Shown one piece after another: positions 1-8,397 of a stretch of 64,000 bases of DNA. Position numbers and translations under genes: made by a program. Source of the stretch: UBA10161 sp038891035 (GTDB taxonomy: Archaea; Micrarchaeota; Micrarchaeia; Anstonellales; Anstonellaceae); contig JAWAEW010000003.1 of assembly GCA_038891035.1 (NCBI GenBank), positions 21,854 to 85,853 of the forward strand, in the 5' to 3' direction. Below the pieces are notes generated by a model. It was not told the DNA's origin and ran no database searches. It saw nothing but the letters and a program-made list of their open reading frames with translations. Position 1 is the first letter of the stretch, and the number at the start of each line of letters is the position of its first letter.

Positions 1-2015
1 CCCAAAATATTTCATGCCAGCGCAATGGTGAATCTTGTACTTCAGCAGATGAATGTTGTGGAAATCTGAGATGTATAGATGGGATCTGCTTGCTGTGCGG
101 AAACAGAACCCAAAGTTGCCAAAGCAGTGAAGACTGCTGTGGCAGCCTCAGGTGCATTGAAGGAAGGTGTGATGACTGTAGGACATTGGGTAGCACATGC
201 ACTAGAGATGACGAGTGCTGTTCTGGTTCGTGTGTTGGTGGGATGTGCTGCTTGAGTGAAGGGCAGAACGGTTGCATTGCAAATCAGGATTGCTGTAGTG
301 GGAATGATCCTCCCTTGGTATGTCTTCTTTCATCAGGGACATGCGCAACATGCAAAGATGAGGGTGGAGGATGCAGCGACGCATCCGAATGCTGCCAAGG
401 ATTGAACTGTGTAAATGGAGTGTGCGAAAGATGTAGTCAACTAGGGGAAACTTGCCAAAATAGAAATGACTGTTGCAGTGGGCTTCTCTGTATAGAAGGC
501 TTATGCCAGCCTTGTAGGGAAATTAATGAAGAGTGTAGCACTCAAGATGATTGTTGTAGCGGCTTAATCTGCCCACCTGCAGGCAGATGCCAAGTATGTA
601 TTGAAAATGGACAAACGTGCCAGCAAACTTCACAGTGCTGCCAAAACTTAGTTTGTATAGGACCAGTGGCCGGCCCAAAGCTATGTGAAGAATGTCGACA
701 AAATCAAGAAGCTTGCTATTCTCCCTCTGATTGTTGCCAAGGACTTACTTGTATTGGAGGGACATGCCAATCTTGCATAAATATTGGTGGCTCTTGCCAA
801 CAAGATAGCGACTGTTGCAGAGGGACATGTAACAATGGAATATGTTGCGTAGCGCAAGATGGCAATTGCATTCAAAGTAGTGACTGTTGCCCAGGGAGTG
901 GTCTTCTCTGCATTATGGGCACTTGTGGACAGTGCCGAGCAACTGGGCAAGAATGTACGGCAAATAGTGACTGCTGCAGCGGACTTGCATGCTTTTTGGA
1001 CCAGAGTGGAAATGGAACATGTAACACATGTGTTCTGCAAGGAAGATACTGCACTGGAAATGTTTGTTGTGCTGGGCTCATTTGTATGGATAATGGGTGC
1101 ATTCCATGCTTCACTGAAGGGTCTGAATGCACTACAGATGACCAATGCTGTCAAGGCCTAAACTGTGTTGGCAGACCAGTAGGAGTATGTCGTTCATGCT
1201 CAGGACTTGGAGGAAATTGCACTTCATCTGTGGATTGTTGTGATGGAAGGCTTTGCGAAGGGGGCGTGTGTGTCTGTCATGATATAGGACAATCATGCAC
1301 AGCTGACAGTGAATGCTGTGGCAATCTCAAATGCGTAGGACCCGAAGGAGCAAAAGTGTGCACATCATGTCCAAATACAGGAAGTAGCTGCACCGTAGAT
1401 CAAGAATGTTGTGGAATTGGCATTCTCTGTAGAGGCAACCCAAGCATTTGCCAAACTTGCCTTGGACTTGGATCTCAATGCACAGACGGTCCGCATGATT
1501 GTTGCAGCGAAATATGTGCTAGTGGATTGTGTGGCTGTTATGCTCCACTTTCACCATGCGAAAAAAATGTTAATTGCTGTTCTGGAAATTGCATAAACGG
1601 GGCATGCTGCAATGATGCAGGGGGTTCTTGCACCCAAGATAGCGAATGCTGCCCCTCCGCACCATATTGCTCAAATGGAGTTTGTAGCATTTGCAGGGCA
1701 GAAGGCGGAAGTTGCACCTCAAGCGCACAGTGCTGTGCAAATCTTGCATGTATAAACAATGTATGTGAAGCTTGCCGTGCTGAGAATATGACATGCGTAA
1801 CAGATATACAGTGCTGCAACAACTTGCAATGTATACCTCCAGGAAATGGGGTCTGCACCAATTGTCAACGGCAAGGTGGGCCCTGCACCTCTGATCAAGA
1901 TTGCTGCTCTGGTGTTTGCGATGTACAAGCCTGTTCATGTCTTCCAACAGGTGCAATTTGCACAAGCAACCTTAATTGCTGTTCTGGCGTGTGTTCTAAC
2001 GGATTATGCGATTAG
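1..2015 (+). CDS. Tandem six-cysteine (knottin-like) repeat protein, 5'-truncated by window edge
   Basis: The reading frame is already open at the left edge (codons run from base 3), so the real start and any signal peptide lie outside. The visible 670 or so residues are 24 consecutive modules of about 27 residues, each spaced C-x6-C-x5-CC-x4-C-x4-C, usually followed by two residues before the first cysteine of the next module. Most modules carry a Gly before the second Cys, Asp/Glu before the CC pair and Gly-Leu after it. After modules 3, 10 and 19 the last cysteine directly abuts the next module's first cysteine. The C-C-CC-C-C order is the framework of inhibitor cystine knots and of Dickkopf-type domains; that this protein folds so is inference. 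The array ends at Cys-Asp-stop with no C-terminal anchor. It must act outside the cytoplasm if the disulfides form. The stop overlaps the convergent uppP stop (TTAG). Confidence 0.85.
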   Translation, partial: QNISCQRNGESCTSADECCGNLRCIDGICLLCGNRTQSCQSSEDCCGSLRCIEGRCDDCRTLGSTCTRDDECCSGSCVGGMCCLSEGQNGCIANQDCCSGNDPPLVCLLSSGTCATCKDEGGGCSDASECCQGLNCVNGVCERCSQLGETCQNRNDCCSGLLCIEGLCQPCREINEECSTQDDCCSGLICPPAGRCQVCIENGQTCQQTSQCCQNLVCIGPVAGPKLCEECRQNQEACYSPSDCCQGLTCIGGTCQSCINIGGSCQQDSDCCRGTCNNGICCVAQDGNCIQSSDCCPGSGLLCIMGTCGQCRATGQECTANSDCCSGLACFLDQSGNGTCNTCVLQGRYCTGNVCCAGLICMDNGCIPCFTEGSECTTDDQCCQGLNCVGRPVGVCRSCSGLGGNCTSSVDCCDGRLCEGGVCVCHDIGQSCTADSECCGNLKCVGPEGAKVCTSCPNTGSSCTVDQECCGIGILCRGNPSICQTCLGLGSQCTDGPHDCCSEICASGLCGCYAPLSPCEKNVNCCSGNCINGACCNDAGGSCTQDSECCPSAPYCSNGVCSICRAEGGSCTSSAQCCANLACINNVCEACRAENMTCVTDIQCCNNLQCIPPGNGVCTNCQRQGGPCTSDQDCCSGVCDVQACSCLPTGAICTSNLNCCSGVCSNGLCD

Positions 2016-2827
2016 CTTAACCCCCATAAGCCGAAAAAGATAATCAAAAGACCAAAAGAAAAAGCCACCAGTGCAAGATTAAGCCTTTGTGCAATCTTGA
2101 GAAGTATGTCTATAGTAAGATAACCGAAGATAAAGCTACTTGACATAAGAAGGATACCATCAGATATTGGCAAAGAAACAAAACTACTGTCTTGAAATCC
2201 CAAAAATAACATCTCTGCAGCGAAAATGGTGGGAATTGACAGCAAAAAAGATAGGTGAAAAGCAGATTCTGGGCTAAATCCTCTCCAAACAAGCCCGGCA
2301 GTAGTTGTTCCCGCACGAGAGACACCTGGCAAAGCCGAAAGACCCTGAAGAATGCCTACTAATATACCATCTTTCCAAGTTGCACTTTCTGCACTTCTGC
2401 TAACGGCTGCTTTCTTGGATGATAAGAAAAAAGAAGTAATCAACAATCCTGCCCCCATCAAGAGATATATTGATTTTCCGTCGAGCATAGGCAAAGCTTG
2501 TTTTTGCGCAAGTAAAAGCGGAACACCAACAACGCCAGTCATCAGAATAGCTGAAAAAAGAAAGCCTATTTTACTTTCAAAGTGAACTTTAAAGGAAAAT
2601 GGGCTGCAAAAAAATGTTTTAAGTAGCAGGTAAAGATGTGTCCGAAAATAAACGATTGCTGCAAGAAGGGTGCCAGAATGCAAAAACAATAAAGCAGAAA
2701 TCACTGTGGAACTGTTATTGCGAAATAGTTCCATATAAACGAAGGTGGTTATAGTTTTGGAAGATAATGGAAGCCATTCTGTAACAGCTTGGACAAAGCC
2801 TAGGAGAATAATCTGAAAAAGATCCAT
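2012..2827 (-). CDS. uppP: Undecaprenyl-diphosphatase (UppP/BacA family)
   Basis: Polytopic membrane enzyme that dephosphorylates polyprenyl diphosphate to recycle the lipid carrier for surface glycan assembly. Near the N-terminus is the family signature Q-A-V-T-E-W-L-P-L-S-S, followed by the L-H-S-G-T-L-L segment; the second signature, P-G-V-S-R-A-G-T-T, lies mid-protein. The frame stays open upstream to a TTG at 2848, but the ATG at 2827 gives the family-typical start Met-Asp-Leu-Phe-Gln and about 271 residues, the usual length. It is convergent with the cysteine-rich repeat gene. In archaea the substrate is probably a dolichyl-type diphosphate (inference). Confidence 0.88.
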   Translation of the reverse strand: MDLFQIILLGFVQAVTEWLPLSSKTITTFVYMELFRNNSSTVISALLFLHSGTLLAAIVYFRTHLYLLLKTFFCSPFSFKVHFESKIGFLFSAILMTGVVGVPLLLAQKQALPMLDGKSIYLLMGAGLLITSFFLSSKKAAVSRSAESATWKDGILVGILQGLSALPGVSRAGTTTAGLVWRGFSPESAFHLSFLLSIPTIFAAEMLFLGFQDSSFVSLPISDGILLMSSSFIFGYLTIDILLKIAQRLNLALVAFSFGLLIIFFGLWGLS

Positions 2828-2895
2828 AAAAACGATGAAAATAAGCAAAATAGCTTAATAACTTACTGTATAGAAATGCAGTAAAGGAGAGAACA

Positions 2896-5274
2896 ATGGC
2901 ACTTTGCGAAAATTACTCAAAAGATGTAGAGAAAAAGTGGCAAGAATGGTGGGAAAAAAACAGAGTTTACGAGTTTGATGAAACGGATACTACGAGGCCT
3001 ATTTATTCAATAGATACACCCCCACCATTCACCTCGGGCGAGCTTCATATGGGGCATGTACTTTCTTATTCTTACTTTGATTTTGTTGCACGCTACAAAA
3101 GAATGAACGGCTATAATGTATATTATCCGCAGGGTTGGGACTGTCAAGGCTTCCCAACCGAAACTAAGGTTGAACAAAAATATGGAAAAAGATCACCTGT
3201 AGAATTTCGAAATCTTTGTGTTGCCTGGACAGAAGAATTTATAAGAAAGATGAAGTCTCAAATGAAAGCGCTTGGTTTTTCAGCTGATTGGAGATATGAA
3301 TATCGGACTATGGATCCAGAATATCATAAAAAGGTGCAAATCTCACTGCTTGAAATGTACAAAAAAGGGCAGATATATAGAGCAGAACATCCGGTCTTTT
3401 GGTGCACGAATTGTGTTTCTGCCTTGGCAAAGACAGATACTGAAGAAATAGAGAGGGAGACAGACCTCCATTACATAAAATTTCATTCTAAAGATCAACA
3501 ACAATTTATCATTGCAACTACAAGACCGGAACTACTTCATGCATGCGTAGCGGTTTTATATCACCCTGACGATCAAAGGTACAACCATCTTAAGCACAAA
3601 ACATTGATTACGCCTCTTGGAAAAGAGGTCCCACTTCTAGCTGATGCTGATGTTGACAAAGAATTTGGTTCTGGCTTAGTGATGGTTTGCACTTTTGGAG
3701 ATATCCAAGACGTAGTTTGGATGTACCGCCACAAGCTTCCAATAATAAAAGCCATTGACGAGTATGGAAGACTAATAAACTCAAATGACAACGATCTAAA
3801 CGGAGTCAGTTGCGCACAAGCAAAAATAAAGATAGTTGAAAAGCTAAAAAGAGAAGGATTGATAGAAAAAAGCACTAGAATAAAGCAAGTAGTAAAAGTC
3901 CACGACCGATGCAAAAAACCAATTGAACTTATGCTTTCAATGCAGTGGTTTGCCAAAATCACTGATAAGGCAGATTTTATTATTCAAAGTGCACGCGAAA
4001 TAAAGTGGACGCCTCCTTTTGGGATCCAATATTTGATTGATTGGGCAAAATTTGTGGGATGGGACTGGGTTATATCAAGGCAGAGAGTTTTTGGAACACC
4101 GCTTCCTTTTTGGATTGATAAAAACACCAATAAAATCTATCCTGCAGAAGAAAATGAGCTTCCTTTTGATCCGGATAAAGTTCAAACAAAAAAAGGTCCG
4201 AATGGCGAAGAGCTTGTACCTGAACGATCGACATGTGACTGCTGGGTTGATTCTTCTATAACTCCTCTAATAATATCTAGATGGAAAGATGATGAAGAGT
4301 TTTTTAAGAAGATTTATCCCGTAAGTTTAAGGCCACAGGGAGTCGAAATAGTAAGAACATGGGCCTTTTATACAATTTATAGGTGCACGCTACTAACGGG
4401 TGTGCCTCCGTTTAAGGATATATTGCTTAATGGCAATGTTCTTGCCCCTGATGGAAAAAAGATGAGTAAATCTCTTGGAAATATTATAGCCCCGGACAAG
4501 CTGATAGACCAGTATTCTGCGGATGCTGTACGACAGTGGGCTGCACTTGCAGGTGCAATGGCCAAGGATAGGCCATTTTCTTATCAAGATGTGCAGTATT
4601 CAAAAAGCTTTATTACTAAGCTGCTTAACGCAGCAAAATTCATGGAAAAGGCACTTGCCGAGTATCAAGAAAAAAACTTTCAAAAAGAGTCAATGAGGAT
4701 AGTGGATAGGTGGATTTTATCTAGGCTTCAGAAGGTAAAAAAGGAAGTAACTGAAGATTTTGAAAAGTTCGATTTTCACCACGCAATAAAAACTCTTCAG
4801 GATTTCTTTTGGCATGAATACTGTGACTTCTACCTTGAATATGTGAAGCATCGAATATATCAGCCAGAAAATTATGGAAGCGAGAGTAAGACAGCAGCCC
4901 AGCACACAATGAAATTAGTTTTGCTTGAAAGCTGCAAGCTGCTTGCGCCAATTGCGCCCCACATCAGCGAAGAGATTTGGCAGAATTTCCAGCCAGGAAA
5001 AAGTATTCACCTTTGCGAATGGCCAAAGTCGGATAATCAGCTAATAGACGAAGATGCAGAAATAAAAGTAGCTTTCCTGAATAAGATAATTTCAGAAGCG
5101 AGGCAGTGGAAAACAAAGCACCGCCTATCTTTAAATGCAGAGATCTACAGTGTAAATATAATTTGGAAAAATGATATAGATGCAATTGAAGAGGAGATAA
5201 GGACAACCGGCAAGATAAAGAATATTAACTTCACGAAAAAAGATGATGAAAAAATAGAATTTAGTGTGAGTTGA
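2896..5274 (+). CDS. valS: Valyl-tRNA synthetase
   Basis: Class I aminoacyl-tRNA synthetase charging tRNA-Val in the cytoplasm. The N-terminus has the archaeal ValRS block P-P-P-F-T-S-G-E-L followed by HMGH at residues 51-54 (the HIGH motif), and the catalytic loop K-M-S-K-S is at 522-526. The editing (CP1) insertion lies between them and the anticodon-binding helices follow. At 792 residues it is somewhat short for an archaeal ValRS and has no long C-terminal coiled coil. The ATG is preceded by a GGAGA site at the right distance. The small membrane-protein gene follows after 2 bases, so they are probably cotranscribed. Confidence 0.95.
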   Translation: MALCENYSKDVEKKWQEWWEKNRVYEFDETDTTRPIYSIDTPPPFTSGELHMGHVLSYSYFDFVARYKRMNGYNVYYPQGWDCQGFPTETKVEQKYGKRSPVEFRNLCVAWTEEFIRKMKSQMKALGFSADWRYEYRTMDPEYHKKVQISLLEMYKKGQIYRAEHPVFWCTNCVSALAKTDTEEIERETDLHYIKFHSKDQQQFIIATTRPELLHACVAVLYHPDDQRYNHLKHKTLITPLGKEVPLLADADVDKEFGSGLVMVCTFGDIQDVVWMYRHKLPIIKAIDEYGRLINSNDNDLNGVSCAQAKIKIVEKLKREGLIEKSTRIKQVVKVHDRCKKPIELMLSMQWFAKITDKADFIIQSAREIKWTPPFGIQYLIDWAKFVGWDWVISRQRVFGTPLPFWIDKNTNKIYPAEENELPFDPDKVQTKKGPNGEELVPERSTCDCWVDSSITPLIISRWKDDEEFFKKIYPVSLRPQGVEIVRTWAFYTIYRCTLLTGVPPFKDILLNGNVLAPDGKKMSKSLGNIIAPDKLIDQYSADAVRQWAALAGAMAKDRPFSYQDVQYSKSFITKLLNAAKFMEKALAEYQEKNFQKESMRIVDRWILSRLQKVKKEVTEDFEKFDFHHAIKTLQDFFWHEYCDFYLEYVKHRIYQPENYGSESKTAAQHTMKLVLLESCKLLAPIAPHISEEIWQNFQPGKSIHLCEWPKSDNQLIDEDAEIKVAFLNKIISEARQWKTKHRLSLNAEIYSVNIIWKNDIDAIEEEIRTTGKIKNINFTKKDDEKIEFSVS

Positions 5275-5276
5275 TT

Positions 5277-5627
5277 ATGAAAAAAAAGCAGAAGAGAAAG
5301 AAGTTACTCAAATTCAAAAAGAATGTGAAAATGCTTAAGGTTGAACCAGAAACATTTCGGCCTACAAAAAATCTCAGGAATATATCCATGATGGAACATC
5401 CTAAAGAGAATGTTTATCTTTTATCTAAGTACTCTGAGATAAATGCAAAACGAACTAGGATTCCTCATACATTAAATGCTCTATTAGCTGCATTGGCAAC
5501 AGCAATTCTTTCAGGTGGGATATTTTTGTATATTTTAAAGATGGATTTATTGGAAGCAGTTATATATTCTCTACCTATTTTTCTGACCGTGGCAATATTG
5601 ACATATAGCTATCTTGAAAGAAAATAA
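5277..5627 (+). CDS. Small basic membrane protein, unknown function
   Basis: I do not recognise a family. The 116-residue product has a strongly basic N-terminal stretch of about 30 residues (K/R-rich), a polar middle, and two hydrophobic segments at roughly residues 66-87 and 92-112, ending in Glu-Arg-Lys. This is the plan of a membrane protein with a cytoplasmic, possibly RNA- or lipid-binding, N-terminus. The ATG lies two bases after the valS stop, suggesting translational coupling; a TTG six bases upstream overlaps valS and is less likely. Confidence 0.6.
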   Translation: MKKKQKRKKLLKFKKNVKMLKVEPETFRPTKNLRNISMMEHPKENVYLLSKYSEINAKRTRIPHTLNALLAALATAILSGGIFLYILKMDLLEAVIYSLPIFLTVAILTYSYLERK

Positions 5628-5672
5628 GTATTAAGCAGGAGAATTTATGAAATTTGCAGATGATAGCTTCTT

Positions 5673-6371
5673 ATGCAAGAGGAAAGCAGGATAGACGACT
5701 TGTTTACTGATAACTATTATGTCCGTTTGGGACTGACATATGTTGGAACGAATGAACATGAAGCCATCAAAAATTTTACATTGGCAATCCAGAAGAATCC
5801 AAAAAATGTTGATGCTTATTTTTTGAGAGGGGATTCATATTTTGCATTGGAAGAATATGAAGAAGCTGTTGAGGATTTTACAAAAGTTATACAGCTTAAC
5901 CCAACTGAGGCAGGAGCATATTATAATAGATCTTTGGCATACTATGAGCTTGGCAAATACAAAGAAGCAATAAGAGATGCAACCAAGGCAATTGAAATTG
6001 TTCCTGATTACCAATATGCCTATTGCTGCAGAGGGAATTGCTATTATAAGCTTGAAAAATTCGAAAAGGCTATTCGAGATTACACCAAAGCCATAGAAAT
6101 CAACCCTAATTTTCACGAAGCGTACAGAAATAGAGCAAATGCATACTACCAAGTTGAAAAATTTGCAAAAGCTGTCGTTGACTACACGAAGGCAATTGAG
6201 CTTGATCCAAAGGATGCGGCCTCTTACCACAACAGGGGTAAAGCAAAATATTTCTTAGGAGATATTGTGGGCGCAAAGGAGGATATAGATATGGCCCACC
6301 AACTCTATCCTATATTGCCGGATTTTGAAACTATGGGAAGTCATCTGCTTAATCTAATAAAGAAGAAATGA
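5673..6371 (+). CDS. TPR-repeat protein
   Basis: Cytoplasmic scaffold-type protein of 232 residues made almost entirely of tetratricopeptide repeats; about five to six 34-residue units can be read, each with the pattern A-Y-x-x-R-G-x-x-Y-x-x-x-x-x-(Y/F)-x-x-A-(I/V)-x-D-(Y/F)-T-K-A-I-x-(L/I)-x-P. No signal peptide or catalytic domain is visible. The repeats closely resemble the TPR half of the TPR-AAA protein at 24225, so the two are likely paralogues in that part. A better ribosome site (GGAGA at about 5639) precedes another ATG at 5647 in a different frame that stops after 15 codons, so the start at 5673 is not certain. Confidence 0.8.
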   Translation: MQEESRIDDLFTDNYYVRLGLTYVGTNEHEAIKNFTLAIQKNPKNVDAYFLRGDSYFALEEYEEAVEDFTKVIQLNPTEAGAYYNRSLAYYELGKYKEAIRDATKAIEIVPDYQYAYCCRGNCYYKLEKFEKAIRDYTKAIEINPNFHEAYRNRANAYYQVEKFAKAVVDYTKAIELDPKDAASYHNRGKAKYFLGDIVGAKEDIDMAHQLYPILPDFETMGSHLLNLIKKK

Positions 6372-6800
6372 TTATTCATTCACTAAAATTTGCTTGATGT
6401 ATGTGGTGAGTCCAAGCAAAGCTGCAGAAAGCAAGAAAACACCGCATGAGGACAGGCCTGCAAAAAACACTCCAAACATAATGAAACTTGAATTTGTAGA
6501 ATCGGCAATTACAGACAGACTAATCAAGAAAGAAAGGAGTGCAAAAAACAATATTAGCCAAATATAAGAAGAAAATCTCTTCAATCTGAGCAAAAGACCT
6601 AAAATGATGAGAGACATGCCGACACCTGCCAAGATCCCTGAAAAAAAAGAAAAGAGAAGAAAGGTTATCCCATAGGAAAATGCTTCGAATATGTCAGCTG
6701 GGGCAGACGCAGAAAGACCTACAAAAACTGCAGCAATCAGTGCAATCAGCAAAAGGAAGCTGCCCACAAAATAAAGTGCTCTCTTAAATTCTAGCTCCAT
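6372..6800 (-). CDS. Four-helix integral membrane protein, unknown function
   Basis: About 142 residues with four hydrophobic segments of about 20 residues separated by short loops; no catalytic motif or known domain recognised. The frame is open further upstream, but the ATG at 6800 (Met-Glu-Leu-Glu-Phe-Lys) sits just before the first membrane helix and avoids overlapping the divergent MFS gene. Its stop codon directly abuts the stop of the convergent TPR gene. Divergent starts at 6800 and 6850 leave about 50 AT-rich bases for both promoters. Confidence 0.6.
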   Translation of the reverse strand: MELEFKRALYFVGSFLLLIALIAAVFVGLSASAPADIFEAFSYGITFLLFSFFSGILAGVGMSLIILGLLLRLKRFSSYIWLILFFALLSFLISLSVIADSTNSSFIMFGVFFAGLSSCGVFLLSAALLGLTTYIKQILVNE

Positions 6801-6849
6801 ATTTGAATGTGAGATAAGTGAACTTTTAATTCTTTTACAAAAAATCAAA

Positions 6850-8358
6850 ATGCGACCTTTTATGGACGAAACGACAACAGAGCTGGACAAAAAAACTGCA
6901 AAAGAATCGATGAAAAACTCCATTAGAGAGGGAGTAGGCTACTCTATAATGGCAGGAAGTGGTGATACTTATCTTCCAGCAGCAATACTTCAATTGGGAG
7001 CAAGCAATTTTCAAGTTGGAATTCTTGCAGCTCTTCCTCATATTTTGGGCGGAATAACACAATTTTTCAGCGTAAGCACTCTTAAAATCGCAAAAAGTAG
7101 GAAACTGCTGGTAAGCATAAGTGCGCTTTTTCAGGCATTGTGTTGGATCCCAATAATATTGTCTTTGCTTTGGCCTAACGAATACAGTGTTGTTGTAATT
7201 ATAGCGTCTTTTACTATCGGCGCAGCGGCAGTTTGGCTTGCCAATCCAGCATGGAGTAGTTGGATAGCAGATATTGTGCCTGAGAATGAAAGAGCTGATT
7301 TTTTCGCAAAAAGAAACAGATTGATGCAATTAGTGTTGTTTGCAATGACGTTTGTAACAGGGGTTCTGCTAAGCCAGTTGCAAAATTTTTACTCTGCTAC
7401 TTTAGCATTTGCATTAATATTTTTCATAGCATTTATATTTAGGCTAGCAACAGTATTCTTTCATCTTAAAACTGCAGATATAAAATACGAAATACAGCTT
7501 GTAAAAGAGATCAAGCTAAAGCATCTTTTCCTGTTGCCTTCCTACAAAAGGGAACTGTGGTTTCTTGTATATATTGCTCTTGTTAATTTTAGTGTGCAGT
7601 TTGCTTCGCCATTCTTTACTCCTTTTATGATCAACTACCTCAATTTCAGCTTAGAACTTCTAGGTTTGATGATTGCATTTTCTGTTCTTGCAAAAATTGT
7701 ATCTTATCCATATTGGAGCAAAGCAATTGACACTTTTGGTAATAGACTTGTGCTAGTTGCAACTTCATGTGGAATTGTGGCAATTCCATTTCTGTGGCTT
7801 ATTTCAACTGAGACTGTGTGGCTTATTTGGGCACAGATTTTCTCTGGTTTTGTTTGGGCAGGTCTAGATTTGGCTTCGTTTAATTTCGCGCTATCCATGG
7901 TTGGAAGGGAGCTGAGACCTTCATTTATTTCAAAATACAACATTTTTGGTTCAATATTCTATGCATTGGGTGCAATAAGCGGTGGCATCTTTCTCCAATA
8001 TTGGGGAGATTTAATTTTGTTTGGATTATCGAATATTCCTCTGTTATTTTTGATATCAGGAACCATGCGACTTTTGACAGTTTTGATATTTGGACTAAAA
8101 TTATCCAGTAGCAAAGAAATACAAAACAAAAGCGATGAAAGAACAATGATTTTGAAACTTGTTGCAGTTTATCCAACACAAGGAGCAATACAGCAAGTTT
8201 TGAACGGTTGGAATTTCACTAGAAAAATTGTTAGAAGCAAAAGCCTTGCTGGCAAGAAATATTTGAGCCGAGCTATTGCCGATACAAAAATCACACTTAA
8301 AGAGAAAAGCAGGGCAATTGCTGAAAGATTCTCAAAGCAAAAGAATAGCAAGCTTTAG
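6850..8358 (+). CDS. Major facilitator superfamily permease
   Basis: A 502-residue integral membrane protein with about twelve hydrophobic segments in two halves, consistent with an MFS secondary transporter. The first helix region carries G-D-T-Y-L-P-A-A, and a loop with E-N-E-R-A-D-F-F-A-K-R-N-R follows helix 4, a pattern common in uncharacterised archaeal and bacterial MFS proteins. The C-terminal 70 residues after the last helix are a basic cytoplasmic tail, longer than usual. Substrate cannot be told. It lies upstream of leuS with a 39-base gap. Confidence 0.75.
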   Translation: MRPFMDETTTELDKKTAKESMKNSIREGVGYSIMAGSGDTYLPAAILQLGASNFQVGILAALPHILGGITQFFSVSTLKIAKSRKLLVSISALFQALCWIPIILSLLWPNEYSVVVIIASFTIGAAAVWLANPAWSSWIADIVPENERADFFAKRNRLMQLVLFAMTFVTGVLLSQLQNFYSATLAFALIFFIAFIFRLATVFFHLKTADIKYEIQLVKEIKLKHLFLLPSYKRELWFLVYIALVNFSVQFASPFFTPFMINYLNFSLELLGLMIAFSVLAKIVSYPYWSKAIDTFGNRLVLVATSCGIVAIPFLWLISTETVWLIWAQIFSGFVWAGLDLASFNFALSMVGRELRPSFISKYNIFGSIFYALGAISGGIFLQYWGDLILFGLSNIPLLFLISGTMRLLTVLIFGLKLSSSKEIQNKSDERTMILKLVAVYPTQGAIQQVLNGWNFTRKIVRSKSLAGKKYLSRAIADTKITLKEKSRAIAERFSKQKNSKL

Positions 8359-8397
8359 AATAATCTTATTAAAGTTCATACTTAAACAATAGAAGAT

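Noticed and set aside
681..1154. Long open frames on the opposite strand inside the Cys-rich gene
   Set aside because: They are mirror effects of the repetitive TGT/TGC codons; no ribosome site and no known pattern.
1..2015. CRISPR-like repeat array
   Set aside because: Repeats are protein-level modules with varied nucleotide sequence and no constant spacers.
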